Of a DNA stretch of 64,000 bases, positions 50,472 through 60,559 are shown piece by piece; positions within the stretch are counted from its first letter, which is position 1; every line of letters begins with the position of its first letter. The stretch is from Ophiostoma sp. CBS 140.51 (lineage: Eukaryota; Ascomycota; Sordariomycetes; Ophiostomatales; Ophiostomataceae): assembly GCA_029298735.1 (NCBI GenBank), contig JANSLP010000170.1:1-64000 (forward strand), given 5' to 3'. A program made the position numbers and the translations under genes. The notes under the pieces are model-generated. The model worked only from the letters and a program-made list of their open reading frames with translations, had not been told where the DNA came from and did not search any database.

Positions 50472-51739
50472 TTAAGCCAAACCTTGAAAGCCGTCCATCT
50501 GGATCTTCCTCGTGGCCAAGCCGACGGCAAAGGTAAGAGCGTCCCTGGCAGTATCATCGTCAATGTCCAGTCGGGTGCTTTTATGTTGTCTACCCACCGC
50601 TGACAACTTGTAAAGAATGCCGGCCACGAAAGTATCACCGGCGCCGACGGCACTGCCTGAAGTTAGTAAGTAGGTTCATTGATTAAGGGCGTCTAGCTGG
50701 AGACACATACTCGACAACGTTGGCCGCCGGAACTGGTGATGCCGGGCAGTTTACGATGCTGCCCCCTGATCCCGGAACGAGTGCGGCAGCACCCTTCGCA
50801 CCCCATGTGCAGAGAAGGAGCGACCTGTAGATGTGTTAAGGTGCTGTCGACACGAGAGGAAGAAAGTGATATACTCACGCTTGAGGCAGTGACGCTGCCT
50901 CGCCGCAAAGACAGGCTTCTGCACTGTCATATTCTTCACTCTGGATTAGAGAGTTGTCAGTAGATATTACAGCATGGCTAGAGGTGCACCGGTCTCCCCT
51001 TGTCGACTCACCTCCGCCCACGTCTTGGAGTAAAAGACGACATCAGCAAGTGCTGCCAGATCACGCAGTCCTTCACGACCGGGTTTCTCGACCTCGACAC
51101 TGATCGTGACATTGTTGTTTGTATTCCGCCTCGAGATGAGATGCTTGATGCATTTAAGGGTCGTCTCGGGGATGCGTCCTTCAAAGTGCCACCAGCTGCT
51201 GACAGGAGTGTCCTCCGAGACAGGGTGGCTGTCAAAGAACCAGTCGGCCACCTCCCGGAACTCATCTGCAGTCATTTCCGGCAGGTCGCTGTGGTTGACA
51301 ATCGTGCGCGAGCCCGTGGCGGCCGACCGTAGGATATAGCTGCTAGCGGGCGACGTGTGGCCATCGCGGTAGATGCAGAGGTCTAGATTGGGAGCAACAA
51401 TCTCAGGCGAGGTGTTGCCAAACGAGTTCGCAATCATGGCCGTGGTCGGCGCATCGCGGGCAGGTAGGCATGCGATGAGGTAGGTCGCGACATCATTGCC
51501 CTGGCCCTTTCCCTTGTCCTGCCCAAGGCTCTTCAACAGCTGCTGCAGCACCTCGATCGAGTTGGGACAGTTGCCACCACGGCGGACCTGGGCTGCAGTC
51601 GCGCGCAGCTTGTCGTCTTCGCCGGGGAAGAAGGGGACGCTGTGATGGTCAGTAAGGTGTCTACTATCAACTCGTGACAGCGCACCCACCTCAGAATCGT
51701 ATCGACGTAGCAAGCCCCTGTGAGAATGAAGTGCTTCAT
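50472..51739 (-). CDS. pfkB-family carbohydrate kinase, ketohexokinase-like
   Basis: Read on the minus strand, five exons join in frame to 344 aa: 51739-51690, 51639-51012, 50940-50879, 50824-50711 and 50652-50472. The start MKHFILTGACYVDTIL is followed by the pfkB N-terminal signature FPGEDDKLRA...RRGGNCPNS, which resembles animal ketohexokinase. The C-terminal signature VVDAVGAGDTFVAG contains the GAGD anion hole and the catalytic base Asp291. The block DVVFYSKTWAE...YDSAEACL also matches ketohexokinases. The likely reaction is ATP-dependent phosphorylation of a ketose such as fructose; the true substrate is not shown by the sequence. The last intron has two possible acceptors (cttcag and ggcag, four bases apart); only the second keeps GAGDTF in frame. 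The gene is divergent from glyoxalase II. Confidence 0.9.
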
Positions 51740-52641
51740 CGTGAGTTGGCCCTGGAGCCTACATCGTCTGCATGGAAGCTGGTGACGTTTTCCAGCAAGT
51801 CAAGATGCGTGTGCTCGATGAAGCTTCTCCAAGACATCCCACCGAGGTTGGAGAGAGCTCTTCGAGTTTAGCTCCGGTTTTTGGCTAAGCGCCATAGTGG
51901 CACGCGACAGTGCCCGACAGCACAAGATGGTAGTGAGGCATGATAATGTCTTGTGTGTGTCTGTGTGACTGAAGTATGAAATACCATTCATTTGATTATT
52001 TTGGATAATGAAAATCAAATGTCGTCTCGTGAAGAGTCATGATCTTGATACAAGGCTAGAATGAGATGGAAGGAGCAGTTCTGCGTGCCTTCTGCTAGCA
52101 AAAAGTAATACACGTAATTACGTTCTTAATCTCCTTCTATCATTTGAGTCGTTCCTTCCTTGTCATACATGGAATCAAATCTTGTTAAAGGAAGTTGCGA
52201 CTGAAAAGTTCACGACCTGAGGCAGGTGCGATGTCAGACACGGGGCAATTAGGTGTTAGACAGATTCCGGGCGCTGAAGGAACGACCGGGTCGGCTGTTT
52301 CGACCACTAATATGGTCACCAATTCATGACCAATACATGCAAAAGCGCACTCTCACAACGGGTCTGGATGTATCGGACGTATGACGTCTGCCACTACGGG
52401 AGCTTAACGCCGGTGCGGGCAGTGGAGGGGAAAGGTGCCAGGGACTACAAAGTACGAGGGAAAGAAGCTTCACGATCGCGCTTTCCGTGAAAGCGATTGC
52501 ATAATCAATTTGCAGCTATTCCCCTCATTGACTTTCTCCGATCTACGCAGTACCTCCCTCAGCTACCAACATAACGTCGACACAGCACCTCATCGTGTCT
52601 CTTCCACCACACCTCCACCACCACATCTCCCGCACCATTCA
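51740..52641. promoter_or_regulatory. divergent promoter region between sugar kinase and glyoxalase II
   Basis: About 900 bases separate the two start codons. I see no gene in it. Bases 52540-52640 are rich in C, A and T with many cacc strings, as in fungal leaders. No individual factor site is identified with confidence. Confidence 0.5.
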
Positions 52642-53891
52642 ATGTTCTCGGCACGCACAATTCGGCCTCTCCTCCAGCACACCCGTCACAGAAGTCTTGC
52701 CGCTAGAGTATGTGCGCCGATATCGCGGATATCGCGACCTTTTCCATATTTCTTGCTTCTCATATTAACGACAACACAGCAGCACATACCCATTCGCAAA
52801 ATGCAGATCCAGTCGATCCCCATGTGTAAGTCGCGACAACATCAAGAGCTCAAGACAAGATACAGGCTAACACCGCACAGGGGTCGGCAGCAGCGACAAC
52901 TATGCCTACCTTGTTGTCGACGATGCCTCCAAGGACGCCGTGATCATTGACCCGGCACACCCTGAAGAGTGAGTGGTGGGAGAAGAAGGACTGGACACCC
53001 GTCACGCAGTACAAATGCTGATATCGCAACCCCTACACAGGGTCGCCCCCGTTCTCCAGAAGGCCATTGACTCTGGCTCAATCAACCTGACTGCAATTGT
53101 CAACACACATCAGTGAGTACAGGATTCTTTTCCCCACTATCAATTGATGTTGTACTGACCACAGCAGCCACTGGGACCATTCCGGCGGCAACACCAAGCT
53201 GGTAAGCTCACCGGCGCACGCCTACTTCTATCCTCGCGAGTTCACCCACTAACAGCACAGCGCGACCTTCTCAAACTCCCCGACCTGACCATTATCGGTG
53301 GCAAGGACTGCCAGGCCGTCAACCAGACACCCGCCAACGGCGACGGCTTCCAGCTCGGCAAGGCCATTGCCGTCAAGGGCCTCTACACGCCCTGCCACAC
53401 CCAGGACAGCATTTGCTGGTACATGCAGGAGGGCGACAAGCGTGTTGTGTTCACTGGTGACACTCTATTCCACGGCGGCTGCGGCCGCTTTTTCGAGGGG
53501 TCGGCCGCCGAGATGCACAAGGCCTTGAACGAGACTCTCGCCTCCCTGCCAGACGATACGGTCGTCTATGTAAGTCCAAATGCACCCCCAGTACTGCCAC
53601 TCGCGACTCGCTCCACTCGTCGCTTCACTCGCTAACGACCAGCCCGGCCATGAATACACAAAAGCCAACGTCAAGTTTGGCATCTCCGTCCTGCCCAGCG
53701 ACGCCGTCAAGAAGCTGCAGACGTTTGCCAACGAGCACAAGGAGACCCAGGGCCAGTTCACCATTGGCGACGAGAAGCAGCACAATGTCTTTATGCGCGT
53801 CACCGATCCGGCCATTCAAAAGGCCACCGGCGAGACTGAGCCCGTCTCCGTCATGGCCAAGCTGCGCGAGATGAAGAACAACTTCAAGTAA
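52642..53891 (+). CDS. GLO2: glyoxalase II (hydroxyacylglutathione hydrolase) with mitochondrial leader
   Basis: The enzyme hydrolyses S-lactoylglutathione to lactate and glutathione, the second step of methylglyoxal detoxification. The core exons are 52801-52825 (continuing the leader), 52881-52968, 53041-53112, 53168-53201, 53261-53569 and 53643-53891, giving 258 aa from the ATG at 52801. Metallo-beta-lactamase motifs are clear: THHHWDH, GDTLFHGGCGRF and PGHEYT; the C-terminal HAGH domain ends the chain. An upstream in-frame ATG at 52642 opens an Arg-rich, acid-free leader (MFSARTIRPLLQHTRHRS) typical of mitochondrial import. A 72-nt intron (52708-52779) separates it from the core, giving 287 aa. 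The internal Met could make the cytosolic form, as in other eukaryotes that produce both forms. Intron 4 ends in a cagcag tandem acceptor. Confidence 0.92.
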
Positions 53892-54380
53892 GCCGTAGTA
53901 GGCTGCTGAAGAAGATGAAGGCGAAGATGACGACGAGATGATGAAAAAAAAGAACAGAAAAATACATATACGGAAAGACGCTCTCAAAACACAGGATAGG
54001 ATTGGAGTCTCTCTTCTCTTGGAAATAGATGTAGCTATTTAATTGCAACAATGACAAAGAATGCCGCCTCTTCTCGCTCGTTTCATTGAGGTGGCGATGA
54101 ATGTGAGGCCTTGTGGACAGGACAAGGCTGAGGGTCCACTAAACTGTAGTGAGTGGTGTCGCATGCCAAAAATTCTTACAGCGCATCGCGACAGCCAATT
54201 AGTGGTGAAAATTTTAGTTTATCAACCTCACTTTTCATACTCAAATCTCATCACATCAACTCATTCTTACGGCCACCTTTATCTACCGGACGCGACTTGT
54301 CTCATTATACTCGTCGATATCTCACATTATTTTATTCTCACTACCAAGCCCACTCGACAAAGGGCGCATAGCTGCCCGGG
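53892..54380. other. intergenic region between GLO2 and LAS1
   Basis: About 490 bases holding the 3' flank of GLO2 and the LAS1 promoter. The last 150 bases are rich in C, A and T. No other gene is seen. Confidence 0.6.
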
Positions 54381-55664
54381 ATGGTCCAATACATCTTCAC
54401 ACCGTGGCGCGACCGCCGTGAGCTCCTGGCCGTGCGCCGGCAGTTCTACCCGTCGTTGGACGGGGAGACAAGAGCTGCGACGCCCGATGTGGAAGCAGGA
54501 CAGCATGCAGCCGTGGCACGAGTGGCCATGTGGATGCAGAGGGGGCATTGTCCGCACATGGTGGAGTCGACCGCCTTGTTGATGGCGGCGGTCTTGGCCG
54601 ACGATGCGTCGTCGGGGGTGTCTTCCACATCGAGGGGAGTGACGGCGACGTCCTCGCCCGCAATCTCACCCCCTGGCGCGGGCTCGCTTGCGGGCTCGTC
54701 CACCGCATCGGCTTCGTATGCCGCCCGCGCCACCTACGCCGCCGCCTTCTCCCGTTTTGTTACTGGTCTCCTCGACGGCCACCAGGACCGTGCACGTAAA
54801 CTGTCCATGCACGGCCTGGCCCAAACGGTTGGCCTCCCTCCGGGCTTCGTGGAGCTGCGGCACCAGGCGACGCACGAAGCACTGCCGGCATTGCGCCGAC
54901 TGCGGGTAGCGGCGCGGCAGGCGCTGGCGTGGATCTGGGGGTACTACTGGGTGAACATGGAGGAAGTGGAGGCCGTCGAAGCCGCGGCAGCGGTGACAGC
55001 GGCGGAGACGGCGGCGACGGCTGCCACAACAGCATCTACCCAAGGGGACCTACGAACGGCCCTACTCTCGTATTTTGACAGCTCTGATGATGCGACGATT
55101 CCCTTCTCACTGGTCGAGACATGGGGCGAGGCAAAAGTGTTGGCAGAGCTTGCAGCCATTGGCGCTCAAGATGAGGGCCGTTCACTGAAGTGCATACGGC
55201 TGTCGCGAAAACTTCTTCAGAAGGATGGAGACGAAGTGGACGAGACAACAACGGTGAACACAGAGTCCAAAGCGAGGGCAAGGACCGGGGCGGCAGCAAG
55301 CTCACAACCGTCGAGCCCACTGCCAACAAGTCCGGAAGGAAAGACGGCAAAGGCAGCAGAAACTTCGACTGGCCCAGCACCATGGACGATGGGCAACCTC
55401 AACTTGAGCGCCATGCGGGCAGCCATGGCTCAGAGTCGTCAAGCGTTGTATCAGGGTGGTGAGGGGAAGGCAGAGGAAAAGGCAGAAGAGCAGCCAAAGG
55501 ATGCTCAAGAAGAAGAGGGCGAAGACGCTGGCGACGTGGTCATGGCTGAAAGTGCTGTGGCTGAAGAGACCGCTGCAGCACCTGGGCCAGAACTGGCTTC
55601 ACGCAATCCACGGTGGACACGATACTCCGGCGAATGGACGCCTCGGCCAATTGGCGTTGTGTAG
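54381..55664 (+). CDS. LAS1: LAS1 pre-rRNA processing endoribonuclease
   Basis: Las1 works with the polynucleotide kinase Grc3. It cuts pre-rRNA at site C2 in ITS2 and so starts removal of ITS2 during 60S subunit maturation in the nucleolus. The frame is uninterrupted (427 aa). The N-terminus PWRDRRELLAVRRQFYP matches the conserved start of the family. The HEPN nuclease signature RHQATH (Arg160, His161, His165; pattern RHxxTH) is intact. The block ALPALRRLRVAARQALAWIWGYYW fits the helix after it. The remainder (about residue 300 on) is Ala/Glu/Lys-rich and disordered, and ends with NPRWTRYSGEWTPRPIGVV, a short motif like the C-terminal tail that binds Grc3 in yeast. Two Ser/Thr-rich insertions interrupt the N-terminal part. 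Identification is secure. Confidence 0.92.
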   Translation: MVQYIFTPWRDRRELLAVRRQFYPSLDGETRAATPDVEAGQHAAVARVAMWMQRGHCPHMVESTALLMAAVLADDASSGVSSTSRGVTATSSPAISPPGAGSLAGSSTASASYAARATYAAAFSRFVTGLLDGHQDRARKLSMHGLAQTVGLPPGFVELRHQATHEALPALRRLRVAARQALAWIWGYYWVNMEEVEAVEAAAAVTAAETAATAATTASTQGDLRTALLSYFDSSDDATIPFSLVETWGEAKVLAELAAIGAQDEGRSLKCIRLSRKLLQKDGDEVDETTTVNTESKARARTGAAASSQPSSPLPTSPEGKTAKAAETSTGPAPWTMGNLNLSAMRAAMAQSRQALYQGGEGKAEEKAEEQPKDAQEEEGEDAGDVVMAESAVAEETAAAPGPELASRNPRWTRYSGEWTPRPIGVV

Positions 55665-57782
55665 GGAGGACAAGGACCACGGGTGACACTGGGCCATCTG
55701 AATACGAGAATGCGGAGCTTATGGACATGCATTTTACTTTGTTACAGCATATAGAGATACCAAATAAAGCAACTGATTTCTGTCCACGAGCATCATCATC
55801 AGGTGAGACCAGACCTGTGCTACGGACATCTCCCAAATCAAAAACATCAGCAAGACGTCCATAATAGGAAATCGACCACGACCGACAAGAGTCATAGACT
55901 TCGAGACCAGGACGAGCTCAATTTTACTCCGGCCACACCTCCGTCCGAGCCTTCCCCAGGTTCCTGGGCCGGCCTACGTCCGCCGACGGAGACTGCTCCA
56001 TCCGCTCCAGATTTTGAGGAGAGCCGAAGACAGCCAAGGATGACCAGTACCTTTAAAAGCCCTTCTGATCAAGAGCCGCACAAGTTTGTCCACCAATCTC
56101 TGTTCTTGAATAGCCAAGGCTCCGAAGACACGCGGGGAAGGACCACGAAGAATGGACGCCAGTGGACGAGGTCAGACGCCAATTCATGGAAGCCGGGGAA
56201 GCATGTGGCGAGGCTGCGATGGGGATGGGGTGTGTAAATTGTGAGGCACACAAAGCCACAAACACGCCGTCGATGCACGACCCACGAGAGCCACGAGGCC
56301 GGTCGTGCGTACCTGCCGCAATGCATCGATAGAGTGTCGAGGTCGAGGAAGGAGCTTGAGGAGCAGATGTGCAACTGTAGCTTGGCCGTCAGGCCAGAGG
56401 TGCCCGTCGGAGCCAACAAGGGGCCCCACCGCGCTAGCAACGCCCTGAAGTCACCCCCCTGCACCCTTCTGTCAATTCTGTCAACGCTGTACCGTCGGGC
56501 CTGCCACGCCGACGCCCGTTGCGTATGGAGAGCGGAAGACCGCTTGGCCGACCGCCCGGTGCGTCGCACTTTCCTTCCATTTTGCAGTCTGGATTTGTCG
56601 TCCGCCCCCAATTCAGACTCGAGACTCGACCGTTCGATCGCACCTTCCACCTGTCGTGCCTGTCACACACTCTGCACCTTTTGTCTCTCGCGCCATCGCC
56701 CTACGGCCCCCCTTTTCTTCTCGTCTGGTTCAGTCCTCTCGTCTGTTTGCAACCATCACAGTTTTTCCACACTGTCCTGGGCCCAGTCCAACCCAACAGC
56801 CCGGTTCTTCTCCCCCCCTTCTCTCTACTATCCACGCCCCTCTCTTTCTTTCTGTCGCCCCTTCTGTCGCGATGGGGACTTGACAGTTGGTTTTCCTTTT
56901 ACCCCGGATTCTCCATGCCAATCTGTGGGTGTCTCTGCGAAACTCGGTTGTTTGTGGTTCCTGGTTTTTGCTATTTTGCATCACTACTTTGATTTCGATC
57001 TCGGATTCACACGCCCCCCTCCTCTTCATCTCATCTTCTCCTCTTTCTACATCTGTCTCCGCATTCTCTGGTTCACACGCCTTTGACGGCATACGGGACA
57101 ATGCTTCACCTGGCCAGCAAGACCTTGGATGCGCGCAAGGGACACCAATAGCCAACTACGGCGGACTGCGTCTGCTTGTCTGCGGTCATCAGCTGTGTTG
57201 TATTGGGGGCTGTTCTCGTATCGACGTCAACATCAAAGTCAACGTCGACGATCACGAAACAGCCGCTTAGTGCCAGCCACGACACGACAAACGACAGACG
57301 ACACGGCAAAAAACACGGAGCGAGCGAGACATACAGCCTGGACACTCACTCATACACTTTCTTTTCTTTCTTCTCACTCGTCCACAGCGAGAAAACGCGA
57401 TAGAAAAGGGTGTGCATGCGCGTGAGCACCACGCGTGGGTGGCTTGACTCTGCTGCATCGCGCTTTGTGAGCATACGGGGGCTGAGCTTGTCTGGGCATC
57501 AGAAGCTGGACCTTTGGATCATTTTCAGCTCCTGGTCTTCTGGAGCCCCCTGAGAGGCATATCAACATCTAAAAATACGAATCATCTATAAGTCGAGGAT
57601 CACCGTCGTCCCGTCTTTTGATTTTTGATTTTTGATTTTGATATTGGCATCTCCAGACCTACCCTCGAGCTATATCAATCTCTGATATCCCATCTCTTTT
57701 GCCACTCTCCTGATATCAGATCCATCCATACTCCTGCACATTATCACATTCATCTTCATTTCTTCTCCTTCGTCATATCACC
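55665..57782. other. 2.1-kb intergenic region upstream of the sugar transporter
   Basis: I see no gene. A 281-codon open frame at 56241-57086 lies mainly in a pyrimidine-rich stretch (about 56640-57070) and has no recognisable domain, so I treat it as chance. The region probably contains a long promoter for the transporter gene; the final 180 bases before the ATG are rich in atatc/tgatatc strings. Confidence 0.55.
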
Positions 57783-59450
57783 ATGTTCCACGTCGACAAG
57801 ACCGCCGTGCGCGGTGTCCATGGTGACGGCGTCGTGCTTCGTGACACCGACACCCGCGACCGCTTCTGGTGGCACTATCCTAACCTGCGCATGCTTAACA
57901 TCTTGCTGCTCGGTTGTATTGTTTGCGACATTACCAATGGCTACGATGGCTCCATGTTGAACGGTCTCCAGAGCCTCGAGAGCTGGCAAGATGCCATGGG
58001 TCACCCCGAGGGTACTCGCCTGGGCACCCTCACCAACGGCACCCGCTACGGCCAGCTCGGCGCCTTGGTGATCGCCGCACCGCTCATGCAGCGCCTTGGC
58101 CGCCGCTGGCCCATTGTCATCGGCTCGTCCATCTTGCTGGTCGGCGTGGCCCTCCAAGCTGCCGCTGCCAACTACACCATGTTTGTCGTGGCCCGTGTTC
58201 TCATCGGCTTCGGCAACACCATCCAGAACACGGCCTGCCCCGTACTGGCCTCTGAGTTGGCCCACCCGACGCAGCGCACCACCATTATTGGCGTGCAGAA
58301 CTCGACGGGCTCCTTGGGCCAGATCATGGCTGCCTGGATTACCTATGGCACGGCCTTTTTGGGCATGTCCTCGTGGTCCTGGCGTCTGCCGTCTCTGCTC
58401 CAAGCTCTGTCGTCCATCTTCCAGCTCTGCATGGCCTTTATTATGCCCGAGTCTCCCCGCTGGCTTGTGCACAAGGGCCGCACCCAAGAGGCCTACCGGA
58501 TCCTGGCCAAGTACCACGCAGAAGGCGACGAGACGTCGCGTCTGCTGCAGTACGAAATGGCCGAGATTGAGGCGGCCATTGAGGCCGAGCGTGCCCAGGC
58601 AACATCGGCCTGGAGCGAGTGGATTCGCACCGCTGCCAACCGCTACCGTCTGTTCATTATCATCACATCGGGCTTCATCATCCAGTGGTGTGGCAATGCG
58701 TTGATTTCCTACTAGTAAGTACTTCCGTTTACCAAACCTTTAAATTATATCAGCCACTGACAGAACAGCATCCACCTCGTCTTCAACTCCATTGGCATCA
58801 CCAACCCAAAGACCCAGCTCGAGCTCAACGGCGGCATCACCATCAACGGCTGGGTCTGGGGCAACTTCTTCAGCCTGTTCGTCGACCGCATCGGCCGTCG
58901 GCCCATGTGGCTGATTGGTCTGGGCGGCATGTTTACTGCCTTTTTGTTGCTGACCGTCTGCACGGGTGTCAATACGGGCACCAACTATTCCAATGACAAT
59001 CTGAGCCGCACTACCCTGTTCGCCACGTTCTTGTTTGGCTTCTTCTACAAGATGCCGGGCTGCATGCTCAACTCGTATGTCGCCGAGGTGGCGCCCTTCG
59101 AACTGCGCGCCAAAGCCTTTGTGCTTTCGAGCTTCTGCGATGCCGCCGCCAACATCTTCAGCGGCTACACCAACCCGGTGGGACTAGCCGCCATTGGCTG
59201 GAAGTACTACATTGTCTGGTGTGCCATCCTCGTCAGCAACTTTGTCATTGTCTTTTTCTGGTACCCCGAGACCAAGAACTTGAGTCTGGAAGAAGTGTCG
59301 CAGCTTTTTGATGGGCAGGCTCTGGCACCCGAGAACAGCAAGCTGCACGACGAGGACGTGCCGGCCGAAGCGACGGCTACGGAAGTGGGCAACGCTGTCG
59401 ACGGCGCTCCCGAGTCGAAAGAGGCCAAAGTGGCGGCGCAGCGGGTCTGA
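57783..59450 (+). CDS. MFS sugar transporter (sugar porter family, lactose-permease-like)
   Basis: A proton-coupled or facilitative sugar transporter of the plasma membrane. Exons 57783-58714 and 58769-59450 give 537 aa with the expected twelve membrane segments. Sugar-porter motifs are visible in order: NGYDGSMLNGL in the first helix region, RLGRRWP after helix 2, ARVLIGFGNTI in helix 4, PESPRWLVHKGR before the central loop, DRIGRRPM after helix 8, and the terminal YPETKNLSLEE. The GYDGSM...NGL form is common in fungal lactose/cellodextrin-type permeases, so a disaccharide or hexose substrate is plausible but not proven. A 54-nt intron splits a Tyr codon near residue 311. The gene is 1.1 kb upstream of a Zn2Cys6 regulator in the same orientation, which suggests they may be functionally linked. 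Confidence 0.93.
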
Positions 59451-60559
59451 CTGGAGATAACGTTACGACTTTAAAGACGGAGAATGTTCACACAAAAATG
59501 ATGTTTGTTGGATTTAAAAGTGACGACACGTTAGCAGCGCAGCGGAGCATTTTTTTTTTTTCACTACTTGGATATGGCCTTTTTTATTTTGATTGCTTGG
59601 ATACTTTTGATTTATTTTGACGATACTTTCCTACGTAGCCATCTCTTTACGATACACGAAATGTTGGATGGCTTTTACTTCTCACTCTTCTCATTAATCT
59701 GACCGCTTTGTCATCTTGACCATATATTGTCTGATTCTCAATCTTCGAGTCTGATAAATCCCTCTGCCGTGCTTCCATACGGGCACCGTGTCGGACCCTA
59801 GCCAGTGACACTGTGTTGCCGGCAGTTTTGGTTGCAGTTTTTGGGTGGTCCTGCGCTGGCAGCGTCTCACCACCACTTTCCACTTTCGTTTCCTGCAGAA
59901 GAAAACGGCCCCAAATTGGCTGCAGAAGAAGCATGCCACCCAAGCATGCTCCGGACAAAGAGTCAACTCGGAGTCAAGAGACTCAAAGAGTCTAGTTTGT
60001 CTGGTGCTGAGCGACTGAAGCTTTTAGGCAGGGAAAATAAAGAAAAACCCTCGAGATCGAACTCGAAGCCAAGACACGTTCACTGGCCTTCAACATCCAC
60101 CAATACGAAAAAAAAGGAACCCAAGCCGTTTTGGAGAAAAGCGGAGACACGGAGACTGCTGATCCTGGCTGCTCCGGGCCTGGCTTTTCGGGTGCTGTGG
60201 AGAGAGGTGGTATTGGGTCGCCCTTTCCGCAGTGGGCGCGTTCCTGTCTTTTGGACGTAGTAGGGGAAGGGCCCCGGGACGCATGGGGGAAGCTGCGGCC
60301 CATGCTTTCTGCAGTCCAAACGCCTCTTTCTGCACGCCGCGATTGATTGCTCCTTTTCTATTTTCGAGCTGTATCTTTTTTCTCCTGTGCTTCGTCATCT
60401 TGGCTGTTTCTCGTCTGTTTCCTGCCCTTTTGCTGTTTTTGCTGTTTCTGGTGTTTCTCGTATTCTCACCACCTCCACCGGGCGCCACCCTCCCCCGCCG
60501 GCCGTCTTTCTTCCGCCTCCCCTTTTCTTTTTTTCTTCACTTTCTCTCCCCCCTCCCTC
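59451..60559. promoter_or_regulatory. intergenic region: transporter 3' flank and regulator promoter
   Basis: The first 250 bases are T-rich 3' flank of the transporter. The last 210 bases (about 60350-60559) are pyrimidine-rich leader just before the regulator's start. No other gene is supported. Confidence 0.55.

Noticed and set aside
56241..57086. 281-codon plus-strand frame before the sugar transporter
   Set aside because: Its second half lies in a C/T-rich promoter block and it has no domain.
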